This document shows positions 1 through 5,973 of a stretch of DNA of 6,603 bases, one piece after another. The stretch is from NCBI GenBank assembly GCA_030740295.1, contig JASLXP010000989.1, positions 1-6,603 on the forward strand. Direction: 5' to 3'. The stretch comes from Planctomycetota bacterium. Lineage in GTDB: Bacteria > Planctomycetota > PUPC01 > JACPCR01. Position 1 is the stretch's first letter; the number at the start of each line of letters is the position of its first letter. The translations under genes and the position numbers were made by a program. The notes under the pieces are model-generated. The model saw nothing but the letters and a program-made list of their open reading frames with translations, was not told the origin of the DNA and searched no databases.

Positions 1-34
1 CGCTGTTGGCATAGGTCGGGAGGTGGCATTTATA

Positions 35-87
35 CCCAGGGCGGCGCTGCGCTTGCCCTGGGCTACGTTGTTCAACGCCTTCGGCGT
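35..87. repeat. Two adjacent perfect hairpins in non-coding spacer
   Basis: CCCAGGGC at 35-42 pairs perfectly with GCCCTGGG at 55-62 around a 12-base loop. ACGCC at 75-79 pairs with GGCGT at 83-87 around a TTC triloop. The triloop form resembles the hairpin at 206-224. No T-run follows on either strand. The hairpins may belong to the same palindromic repeat family as the 175-253 element. They may also be secondary structure at the end of a plus-strand gene, since a frame without a start codon is open from base 2 to a TAG at 176-178. Confidence 0.45.
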
Positions 88-174
88 AAAAGAATCGGAA
101 AGTGCACTTGTTCTGGGTCTAGTCGTCTACAAGTCCCCAAACTGGACAAATGAGTCAAGTTTCGGTGAAGCACT

Positions 175-253
175 GTAGCTCTGGCCTCCAGGCCGGAGTT
201 TCGCGTGCGAGCCCTCGGCTCGCATAAGACGCCGCCCTGGAGGGCAGCGCTAC
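175..253. repeat. Nested imperfect inverted repeat (palindromic repeat element)
   Basis: The arm at 175-198 and the reverse complement of 230-253 agree at 20 of 24 positions, both reading GTAGC-x-CTG-x-CCTCCAGG-x-CGG-x-G. Each arm is itself a short palindrome (GGCCTCCAGGCC and GCCCTGGAGGGC). Between them, 206-224 forms a perfect 8-bp stem with a 3-base loop (TGCGAGCC-CTC-GGCTCGCA). The whole could fold as a long stem with a terminal hairpin or as three small hairpins. There is no T-tract next to the stems, so an intrinsic terminator is not supported. It most resembles a dispersed REP/MITE-like element downstream of the operon, though copy number cannot be judged from one window. Confidence 0.65.
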
Positions 254-310
254 GATGGGCTGCTCGACGGTTTGAGGCGAAGCTTCTCTATGCTCAACAG
301 GACATATTCG

Positions 311-709
311 TTATTCGCGCACTTCGTCCTGCTTCACTCTCTTCCTCGAGAGAATAGCAGCGGCCACAAAAACAAGGAGCAGGAAATTACAGGCTATCGC
401 AAATTTAACACCCAGTACAGACGGCCCACCCCAATCAAGGCAACCCAAGCCCACAATCGACCAGACGACGGTCAAGACGGTGTAAACACTGAACGCCACA
501 AATTTGAGCACGGGCAGCACAAGCTTGTCGACGACGATCAGGATGACTATCGCACCCAGGGCCACAGGGAACACGATAATCGAAAATGTGAAGTACGCCT
601 GATCTGTGAGTTCGCCAAAGCTACCCGTCCAAGGAGCGAAGGCATTCCTTGGACTGCCGGCAATTGGGAATAGGCCGAGCCAATCTATCATTGCCAGTTT
701 GAGCGTCAT
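311..709 (-). CDS. Small hypothetical membrane protein, three predicted transmembrane segments
   Basis: A 132-residue protein not recognised as a member of any named family. It has three hydrophobic stretches, at about residues 40-60 (FTFSIIVFPVALGAIVILIVV), 64-90 and 98-120, and ends in a basic then acidic tail, SRKRVKQDEVRE. By the positive-inside rule that tail is probably cytoplasmic. The N-terminal 35 residues are only mildly hydrophobic and contain Trp, Pro and Gly (MIDWLGLFPIAGSP). The hydrophobic pattern with a sharp charged end argues that this frame is real, while the opposite-strand frame over the same bases (272-673) gives a hydrophilic sequence of biased composition. The ATG at 709 has no convincing ribosome-binding site. 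The gene lies 50 bases after the UroD-like gene on the same strand, so it may be the last gene of the operon or independently expressed. Its base composition looks less GC-rich than the enzymes upstream. Function unknown. Confidence 0.55.
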   Translation of the reverse strand: MTLKLAMIDWLGLFPIAGSPRNAFAPWTGSFGELTDQAYFTFSIIVFPVALGAIVILIVVDKLVLPVLKFVAFSVYTVLTVVWSIVGLGCLDWGGPSVLGVKFAIACNFLLLVFVAAAILSRKRVKQDEVRE

Positions 710-759
710 TGCGTTGCACTAAATTCCGGCGGATAACAATTTCCAATCACACTACTCGA

Positions 760-1845
760 TCAGTTCCCATTGGCGGCGACCTCTCTGCCCCGGTTCAAGA
801 AATACTGCATGGTCTCGTAGTCGACTTCCGGCGGCTCGGAGTGGTCGGAGTGGAGGATGTAGCCGCCGCCGTTGTGGGTCACGGGCGGGATCTTTTTGAG
901 CAGTTCCTCGTCGATTTTTTCGCGGTCGTTGCTGATGAGGGTGCGGACGTCGATGTTGCCGTAGAAGGCAATGTGGTCGCCGAAATTCTTGAACATCCGA
1001 GGCATGTCCATTCCGGCCTTTACTTCCATGGCCTGGAGGCAATTCATCCCGGCTTCGATCAGGCCCGGTACCAGCGGCTCAACAAAACCGCAGGAATGGA
1101 CGATGACTTTGCAGCCCTTGGAATGGGCAAAGTCGAAGAGAAGCTTGTGGCCGGGCTGGATTATCTGTTCGTACATTCTCGGCGACATGAACGGCTTATG
1201 CTTGAAGCCCATGTCCTCGTAAAAGAACATGCCGTCCGGTACGCCCTCTTCGGCAAACAGCACTTCCAGGTGATTGACGGTTAAGCGGGAGAAAGTCATC
1301 ACCATATCGCTGATCCAGTCCGGGTCCGCGGCCATGCCCATCAGCATGTATTCGTGCCCGCAGACGGGATGCATCTGCTCGAACGGCGCGACCCCGGCCC
1401 AACAGAAAAATCGCTCCTTTTCCGCTGCGGATTTTTTTGCATTACGGTAACCCTCGAAAGGAACTCGCCGCCGGTCGACGTCGACGAGATTCGGGCGGAT
1501 GGTTTCCTGCCAGCCGCTCCGGTCTTTAACCGTGAAGTCGACGTGTTCTGGCGTGCTGTCATGGAGTTTGTGTCGGCGCAGCTTGGCGCCGTTGCCGTCC
1601 AGCACAAGCTTGGTCTCTTCCGTCTCTTCCAGGACGACCGGCTCGAAATCCAGATTGCCGACGGAATTGAGCCAGCCGCCGGAACGGAGGTCTTGTCCGA
1701 AGTGCTCCTGGACGTCCTCGTCTTCCGCGAGGTGGCCTTCGTCCCTCCATCGTTTCACCGTCGCGCCCCACGGGCTTACGGCGACGGGTATCTGGTCAAC
1801 GGATTTCAGATCGAGTGTATTTGCGACTCTTTCTATGCTGGTCAT
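760..1845 (-). CDS. Uroporphyrinogen decarboxylase-family protein, MtaA/corrinoid methyltransferase-like
   Basis: A 361-residue TIM-barrel protein of the UroD/MtaA/MetE superfamily. It begins MTSIERVANTLDLKSVDQIPV, the usual opening of MtaA-like and uncharacterised UroD paralogues. The Arg-rich porphyrin-binding N-terminus of true HemE (around the PVWxMRQAGR motif) is missing, so haem synthesis is not its role. GCKVIVHSCG (244-253) supplies the His250-x-Cys252 zinc ligands that bind thiol or activate a methyl acceptor in MtaA-type enzymes. The third Cys ligand expected near the C-terminus is not present; instead there is GGGYILHSDHSEPPEV (326-341), a His/Asp-rich ending. Other landmarks are FCWAGVAPFEQMHPVCG (147-163), GMFFYEDMGFKHKPFMSP (205-222) and FYGNIDVRTLIS (294-305). 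The start at 1845 has an AAGGA site about 9-10 bases upstream. It lies 46 bases after the paralogue gene. Family members often transfer methyl groups between corrinoid proteins and thiols; no corrinoid protein is in the window, so substrate and acceptor are unknown. Confidence 0.88.
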   Translation of the reverse strand: MTSIERVANTLDLKSVDQIPVAVSPWGATVKRWRDEGHLAEDEDVQEHFGQDLRSGGWLNSVGNLDFEPVVLEETEETKLVLDGNGAKLRRHKLHDSTPEHVDFTVKDRSGWQETIRPNLVDVDRRRVPFEGYRNAKKSAAEKERFFCWAGVAPFEQMHPVCGHEYMLMGMAADPDWISDMVMTFSRLTVNHLEVLFAEEGVPDGMFFYEDMGFKHKPFMSPRMYEQIIQPGHKLLFDFAHSKGCKVIVHSCGFVEPLVPGLIEAGMNCLQAMEVKAGMDMPRMFKNFGDHIAFYGNIDVRTLISNDREKIDEELLKKIPPVTHNGGGYILHSDHSEPPEVDYETMQYFLNRGREVAANGN

Positions 1846-1891
1846 GGGAGAGGTTCCTTGCTAAGGGGAAATGAAACAGATTTGAGATCTA

Positions 1892-3010
1892 CTATTGACC
1901 CACAATCGGCACCCCTGCGGCCGTGGCCGCGGCGAGCGAAAGGGCGCGGAGATCTTCCGGCTCCAGGTTATGGATGTCCGTCTTGCCACAGGCGCGTGCG
2001 ACGAGTGTTATTTCATGCGATGTTGCTTTCAAAGCCCGGGCGAGCGACTCGGCCTGATCGTCCGGACTTTTCTGCGACGCGGAGGGTATCGTGGATACAG
2101 GCGATTCGGAGATGGCGATGAGTGCGGTGTGGTCCAGAACGGCGGCTGCGCAGCCGATGGAAATGATGCGAGCCACATCGGCGCCGTTGCGGATGCCGCC
2201 GCGGCAGATGATTGGGATCGTTTCTTCATGGCCCTGTTTTCGAAGGGCCACTACAGCGGATGAAAGCGCGCTCAATCGCGGTGTCTGCAATTCGTCGTCC
2301 CCTGCAGGTTCTGAATCCGTTTCGACCGGTACCAAATCCAAGACCAGAAAATCGGCTCTGGCCTCAACGGCACGAACGACATTCTCTCTGACATTCTCCG
2401 GCCCGAGTGAGAGGCCTATGGGAATCTGCCCGTCGACCTTTTTCCGCACGGCTGCGATAGTATCGGCAAACTGGTGCTGATCCGAATTATCGGATTTCCT
2501 GTCGAAGCTTATTTCTACTGCCGAAGCAGATGCGCGCTGGGCCGCTTCCAACCCTTGGTCTGTTCCAGGCACACGCAGGACGCAACTGCCGTTTTCGGGA
2601 AGGGAATCCGAGCCTTCAACGGTGTAAGCGATGCCGCACTGTTCGCAGGCCGCACGGATGGCTTCTTTTCCATTCTCAGAGGCGGAACGAAAGGCGAGCG
2701 GCCCCACGATCAACGGCATCTGCATTTGCATGGGATGGCGCGCGAATCGGCCACAAATTTCTGTGACCGTGCTGCACGGTTCGCGATAGGGATCGATCAC
2801 CATTCGCGTGAGATTCGCCGGCAGAAACACAAGGTCGTCCAGCGGATTGCTTTCCCGGCCGGCAGTCGAAGCCTTCAGGGATTCCTCTTCGAGGCGTCTT
2901 CTGATGAGATCGAGTTCGAGCGCGCCGGTTACATCGGGCTGCCGGCTTCGGGCCCCGACCTCCTCAGAGACGGCTCTTGTCCAGGTGTGGGATGTCGTTT
3001 CTTTTGCCAT
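1892..3010 (-). CDS. Divergent FMN-type glutamate synthase subunit paralogue lacking Fe-S cysteines and catalytic loops
   Basis: A 372-residue relative of the preceding GlxD-like protein. Shared landmarks, numbered from the ATG: MPLIVGPLAFRSASENGKEAIRAA (98-121) matching VMVAPMSFGAVSKKVKTILAA; IPIGLSLGPENVRENVVRAVEARADFLVLDL (196-226); CRGGIRNGADVARIISIGCAAAVLD (269-293); and the C-terminal ACGKTDIHNLEPEDLRALS (340-358) matching ACGKSDVHHLSRSDLVALN. The GAKPGMGGQL segment is absent. SLDGLQGGTGAGP is replaced by VLDLVPVETDSEPAGDD, and the cysteine cluster becomes ISESPVSTIPSASQKS, so the Fe-S cluster cannot form and glutamate synthesis is doubtful. The frame has no stops, so it looks like a maintained pseudo-subunit, not a decaying gene. 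Start choice: a TTG at 3043 gives 383 residues but lacks a ribosome-binding site. The ATG at 3010 places the N-terminus close to that of the paralogue, so it is preferred, though it also lacks a good site. Expression may rely on coupling to the gene 55 bases upstream. Confidence 0.82.
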   Translation of the reverse strand: MAKETTSHTWTRAVSEEVGARSRQPDVTGALELDLIRRRLEEESLKASTAGRESNPLDDLVFLPANLTRMVIDPYREPCSTVTEICGRFARHPMQMQMPLIVGPLAFRSASENGKEAIRAACEQCGIAYTVEGSDSLPENGSCVLRVPGTDQGLEAAQRASASAVEISFDRKSDNSDQHQFADTIAAVRKKVDGQIPIGLSLGPENVRENVVRAVEARADFLVLDLVPVETDSEPAGDDELQTPRLSALSSAVVALRKQGHEETIPIICRGGIRNGADVARIISIGCAAAVLDHTALIAISESPVSTIPSASQKSPDDQAESLARALKATSHEITLVARACGKTDIHNLEPEDLRALSLAAATAAGVPIVGQ

Positions 3011-3065
3011 GAATGGTTTCAGAAAGGGCTTCCACGAATTCAAGGAAAAAACGAATGATGAAAAT

Positions 3066-4337
3066 TCAGACGGTCTCAGATAGAGCCATTCTCTGTTTTC
3101 CTGAACTCGTTGGCGGCTCTTTATTTTTCTCCGTCATCGGCAGTCCGGTGATAGCGGCGGCGTCCGGGTTCAGGGCTACGAGGTCGGAGCGAGAAAGATG
3201 GTGCACGTCGCTTTTGCCGCAGGCTGCGGTGACGATGGCCATCTCCCTGGCCAGAGAGTTCAGAAGATTGGCGACCGAGATTTCCGTGCAATCGGGATTC
3301 AGGCGCTGCAATTGAGCGGGGTCCTGGGTGGTAAGACCGGTGGGGCAGCGGTTGGTGTGACACTGCAGGCATGAAATGCAATCCAGGGCAATAAGCGCGG
3401 CGGAGCCGATGGCGACGGCCTTTGCGCCGAGAGCGATCGCTTTGGCCGCGTCCATGCCGTTTCGGATTCCGCCCATGGCGATCACGTCCACCTCGCCCGT
3501 CGCGCCTGCTTCTTCGAGGCCCTTCATGGCCAGCCCGATGGCGGCGAGAGAGGGGATGCCCATGTTTTCCAGGATGATCTCAGGCCCTGCGCCCGTGCCG
3601 CCCTGGAGGCCGTCGAGGGACACGAAATCCACTCCTACCTTGGCCGCGATGGCCATGTCTTCACGCACGCGACCGGCGCCGAGCTTCAGTCCAATAGGAC
3701 ATTGCCAGTTAGTTACCTCCCTGATCTCTTCCACTTTTATCACCAGGTCGTCGGCGCCGAGGATGTCACCGTGCCGGCTGGGGCTGCGGAGATCGATCCC
3801 GGCGGGGATGCCGCGCATGGATGCCAACTCTTCGGTAACTTTTGCCCCCATCAACTGCCCGCCCATGCCGGGCTTGGCGCCCTGGCTCATGTAGAATTCG
3901 ACCGCGTCTGCCCGGCGAAGATCATGGGGGCTGAAGCCGTATCTTCCGGGCGTAAGCTGGTAAATCAGTTTATCCGCAGCCGCCCGCTCATCATCGAGCA
4001 TCCCGCCTTCGCCGGTGCCTGATGCGGTCCCGGCCAGCGCCGAGCCTGCGGCCAGGATGGTCTTTACCTTCTTCGACACTGCGCCAAAACTCATGGGTGC
4101 AACCATCACGGGAATGTCCAGCTCCAGGGGCCGTTTTGCGAAACGTGAGCCTATCTTCGTGTGCAGATTGCAGTTCGGCTCTGTGCCGATTTCATCCAGC
4201 CGTTTGGGATCGATGCGAAACGCGATGTCATCAAAGTGCGGCATGGCCCGGCATGCGCCGTATCCCCGGACCCGGTAGCGTCCGAGCTTTGCTTTGGTCC
4301 GGATGTCACGAACTATTTCTTTCGACCAGATACTCAT
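3066..4337 (-). CDS. FMN-binding glutamate synthase domain subunit with 3Fe-4S motif (GlxD/MgsC type)
   Basis: A 423-residue TIM-barrel protein, the catalytic synthase subunit. In order: VMVAPMSFGAVS (78-88, start of the FMN barrel), GTGEGGM (107-113), GAKPGMGGQL (153-162), IDLRSPSRHGDI (181-192), IGLKLGAGR (215-223), SLDGLQGGTGAGP (240-252), GGIRNGMDAAKAIALGAKAV (289-308, phosphate binding of FMN) and the cysteine cluster C320-x5-C326-x4-C331 followed by PTGLTTQDP. That spacing is the 3Fe-4S motif of GltB; an additional Cys323 lies inside it. There are no ferredoxin repeats at the N-terminus, unlike many archaeal GltS proteins, and no GltD-type NAD(P)H subunit nearby. This fits GlxD/MgsC better than NADPH-GOGAT. 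The ATG at 4337 has an AAAGGAG ribosome-binding site 8 bases upstream and overlaps the preceding stop by 4 bases. By family knowledge the product transfers ammonia or an amine in a glutamate-forming reaction; N-methylglutamate synthase is one possible identity. Confidence 0.93.
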   Translation of the reverse strand: MSIWSKEIVRDIRTKAKLGRYRVRGYGACRAMPHFDDIAFRIDPKRLDEIGTEPNCNLHTKIGSRFAKRPLELDIPVMVAPMSFGAVSKKVKTILAAGSALAGTASGTGEGGMLDDERAAADKLIYQLTPGRYGFSPHDLRRADAVEFYMSQGAKPGMGGQLMGAKVTEELASMRGIPAGIDLRSPSRHGDILGADDLVIKVEEIREVTNWQCPIGLKLGAGRVREDMAIAAKVGVDFVSLDGLQGGTGAGPEIILENMGIPSLAAIGLAMKGLEEAGATGEVDVIAMGGIRNGMDAAKAIALGAKAVAIGSAALIALDCISCLQCHTNRCPTGLTTQDPAQLQRLNPDCTEISVANLLNSLAREMAIVTAACGKSDVHHLSRSDLVALNPDAAAITGLPMTEKNKEPPTSSGKQRMALSETV

Positions 4338-5011
4338 TTCGGGCGCTCCTTTCCTTCGTAAGTTTCGTAATGATGAAGGCCCTCGGCAGAGACCACTTTT
4401 CTGAAAGTTGTTGCGCCAAGCTGCCAGCGGTCAAGGAGTCCGGAAAGCCATTGACGGTCACGATCTGAGATTTCGGTCTCGATTGCATCCTGCCCGAGTG
4501 AGGCGATGGGTCCGGCAACGAAGATTTCCCCCCTGATCATACATTCGCCAAGGCCCTCGGCCGCCCCGCCGAGGATGACTATCCGGCCTCCAATCATGAA
4601 ATAGCCGGTCATGAAGCCGGCGTCGCCTGCGATGAGCAGGGTCCCCTTTTTCATGGCCTGTCCGGACCGACTGCCCGCGTTTCCGTAAACGACCCCGGTG
4701 CCTCCGCGCATGCCGATGCCTGCCACGCTCCCTGCGTTCTGGCGGACCACGACCGTTCCAGACATCAGGTTGTCCGCCATTCCCCAGGCGGCGTTGCCTT
4801 TAACTTCAATAGTGGGCCCGTCGCAGAGACCACCGCAGAAGTAACCTACGCTTCCGTCAATAATGATGTGTTGTGATCCGTCAAGCCCGACCGCGAAGTT
4901 ATGCCGGGCCTCGGGGTGCCGAATAATGATGCTCTCCTGCGTTGACGATAGGTCGTGGAGCTTCAGATTGATATCGGCGGTGTCCATTCCCGATGCGTCT
5001 ATTTCGACCAT
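4334..5011 (-). CDS. GXGXG (glutamate synthase C-terminal beta-helix) subunit, GlxC/MgsB type
   Basis: A 225-residue protein made almost entirely of the right-handed beta-helix found at the C-terminus of large glutamate synthases. Repeating G-x2-G-x3-G turns are visible at about residues 60-165, for example GYFCGGLCDG, GNAAWGMADNLMSG, GNAGSRSGQAMKKG, GDAGFMTGYFMIGG and GGAAEGLGECMIRG. In GltB this domain is structural and links the amidotransferase and FMN domains; here it is a separate subunit, as in GlxBCD, MgsABC and archaeal GltS. Length matches GlxC/MgsB (about 225 residues). A C-terminal tail after the helix (TEISDRDRQWLSGLLDRW, then TTFRKVVSAEGLHHYE) probably packs against a partner. 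The start ATG at 5011 lies inside the upstream gene; a second in-frame ATG (residue 9) is possible. The 3' end overlaps the next gene by ATGA. The domain call is firm, but the substrate of the complex is not. Confidence 0.92.
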   Translation of the reverse strand: MVEIDASGMDTADINLKLHDLSSTQESIIIRHPEARHNFAVGLDGSQHIIIDGSVGYFCGGLCDGPTIEVKGNAAWGMADNLMSGTVVVRQNAGSVAGIGMRGGTGVVYGNAGSRSGQAMKKGTLLIAGDAGFMTGYFMIGGRIVILGGAAEGLGECMIRGEIFVAGPIASLGQDAIETEISDRDRQWLSGLLDRWQLGATTFRKVVSAEGLHHYETYEGKERPK

Positions 5012-5907
5012 ACTCGCACGGTTCCCGGTAGGGGCTCGATGGTGTTCAGTGTTTCGCCTTCAAGGATTCCCTGGAGGGCAATTTCCTCGGTGGCCATGGC
5101 GACCAGGTCTTCACACTCGAGGAGCAGCAGCGGCTTGGCGCCGAGCGGGTCTCTGGCAAAGCCCAGGCTCTCCTCGGTGGCTGCCAGGAATGTATAAGTG
5201 CCGTCAAAATCGGCCTGTGCCTGGTGCAGCACATCGTTGAGGGCCTCGCCATCTCCGAGACGTTCCGACAGATAAACTGCGATGAGCTCGGAATCGTTAT
5301 CGGTAAAGAAACGGAAGCCTTTTGCTTCCAGTCGCCGGCGCAGTTTGTAGTAGTTGGTGATCTGGCCGTTGTGGACGATAGCCAGGTCAGGATACCCGTG
5401 GGCACTGAAGGGATGAGCATGGCTCACTTCGACGTGGCTTTCGGTCGCCAGGCGGACGTGACCGATCCCGTGAGTCCCGGTTCGTTCCCATGTACTCGGC
5501 GACTTTACCAGCTTCCTGGCAGTTCCTACCCATTTGATGATTTCCAGGGAGCGGCCGATGCTGAACAGGTCCATTCCGTTTTCCACATCGAATGATCCCG
5601 TCACATCCTCCGGTCTGCCGTCGTATTCCACTTGCAGCCGGATGCAGTTTTCAAACCTGTCGCTGGACCGGATGTTTCCACCGATCTCAGCCAATGCGGT
5701 TTTCAGCCCGGCAAGTTTTTCATCGAAGCCGTTGCCGCTCTCGCCCTTCAGGTGCAGCCAGGTTTTCCAGCAGTGAGTCTCCGGGCTGCTGAATAGGGCG
5801 ATGCCTGTCGAATCCGGCCCGCGATGCTGGAGCGCCTCGAGCATTGTAAGCAGCTCCTGACCGACCTCGGCCGGCGCTTTACGCCAGATTCCAGCGACAC
5901 CACACAT
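4999..5907 (-). CDS. Class II glutamine amidotransferase subunit of a glutamate synthase-like complex (GlxB/MgsA type)
   Basis: A 302-residue Ntn-hydrolase glutaminase. Met-Cys2 starts MCGVAGI, so after Met removal Cys becomes the N-terminal nucleophile that hydrolyses glutamine to glutamate and ammonia. Other class II signatures are QHRGPDS (27-33), GHVRLATES (149-157), HPF (165-167), HNGQITN (179-185), TDNDSE (202-207) and DPLGAKPL (253-260). The length fits stand-alone GlxB/MgsA proteins and archaeal GltS amidotransferase subunits, not the longer GlmS, PurF or AsnB, whose partner domains are missing. The ATG at 5907 is supported by a GGAG ribosome-binding site 8 bases upstream and by the required Cys2. 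The stop overlaps the start of the GXGXG subunit gene by 13 bases, which suggests translational coupling. The alternative of a free-standing glutaminase is unlikely given the neighbours. Whether ammonia or an alkylamine is the physiological nitrogen source cannot be told from sequence. Confidence 0.93.
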   Translation of the reverse strand: MCGVAGIWRKAPAEVGQELLTMLEALQHRGPDSTGIALFSSPETHCWKTWLHLKGESGNGFDEKLAGLKTALAEIGGNIRSSDRFENCIRLQVEYDGRPEDVTGSFDVENGMDLFSIGRSLEIIKWVGTARKLVKSPSTWERTGTHGIGHVRLATESHVEVSHAHPFSAHGYPDLAIVHNGQITNYYKLRRRLEAKGFRFFTDNDSELIAVYLSERLGDGEALNDVLHQAQADFDGTYTFLAATEESLGFARDPLGAKPLLLLECEDLVAMATEEIALQGILEGETLNTIEPLPGTVRVWSK

Positions 5908-5973
5908 GGCGTTTACTCCGATTTGGTTTCAATCTGGTCAGTATCACGATTCATCGTTGCCTCGATTCTGAGC

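Larger units (their letters stand above)
1..310. other. Spacer downstream of the operon with no supported gene
   Basis: No convincing gene, tRNA or rRNA is seen here. The content is palindromes: hairpins at 35-62 and 75-87 and the nested inverted repeat at 175-253. A plus-strand frame is open from base 2 to the stop at 176-178 (58 codons, ending SSFGEAL). It could be the 3' tail of a gene outside the window, but it runs through both left-hand hairpins and is rich in repeat-like sequence, so it is not called. The minus strand just after the membrane protein stop (310 to 254) has no clear terminator hairpin with a T-tract. Confidence 0.5.

Noticed and set aside
272..673. Plus-strand frame of 133 codons
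   Set aside because: It lies opposite the membrane protein gene and gives a low-complexity hydrophilic product rich in His, Arg, Asp and Gln, as expected of the complement of hydrophobic codons.
710..759. Intrinsic terminator after the UroD-like gene
   Set aside because: No stable GC-rich stem followed by a T-run is visible on the minus strand; only a weak AAATT/AATTT dyad is present.
709..1284. Plus-strand frame of 191 codons
   Set aside because: It lies entirely antisense to the UroD-like gene apart from the short intergenic part, with no recognisable motif; the minus-strand product has clear family motifs.
760..1845. HemE, true uroporphyrinogen decarboxylase
   Set aside because: The N-terminal porphyrin-binding Arg motif is absent, the HSCG zinc-type motif is present, and the neighbours are not haem genes.
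1354..2121. Plus-strand frame of 255 codons
   Set aside because: It runs antisense across two minus-strand genes and their gap, which a real gene would be unlikely to do, and the product shows no family features.
3066..5907. Ordinary NADPH-glutamate synthase split by frameshifts
   Set aside because: Each part starts with its own ATG (two with good ribosome-binding sites), the domain order is amidotransferase, GXGXG, FMN rather than the GltB order, and sizes match the separate GlxBCD/MgsABC subunits.
5908..5973. Internal promoter or riboswitch between the glycyl radical enzyme and amidotransferase genes
   Set aside because: The 66 bases hold no clear -35/-10 pair or conserved RNA structure that I can recognise; only the GGAG ribosome-binding site for the downstream gene is supported.
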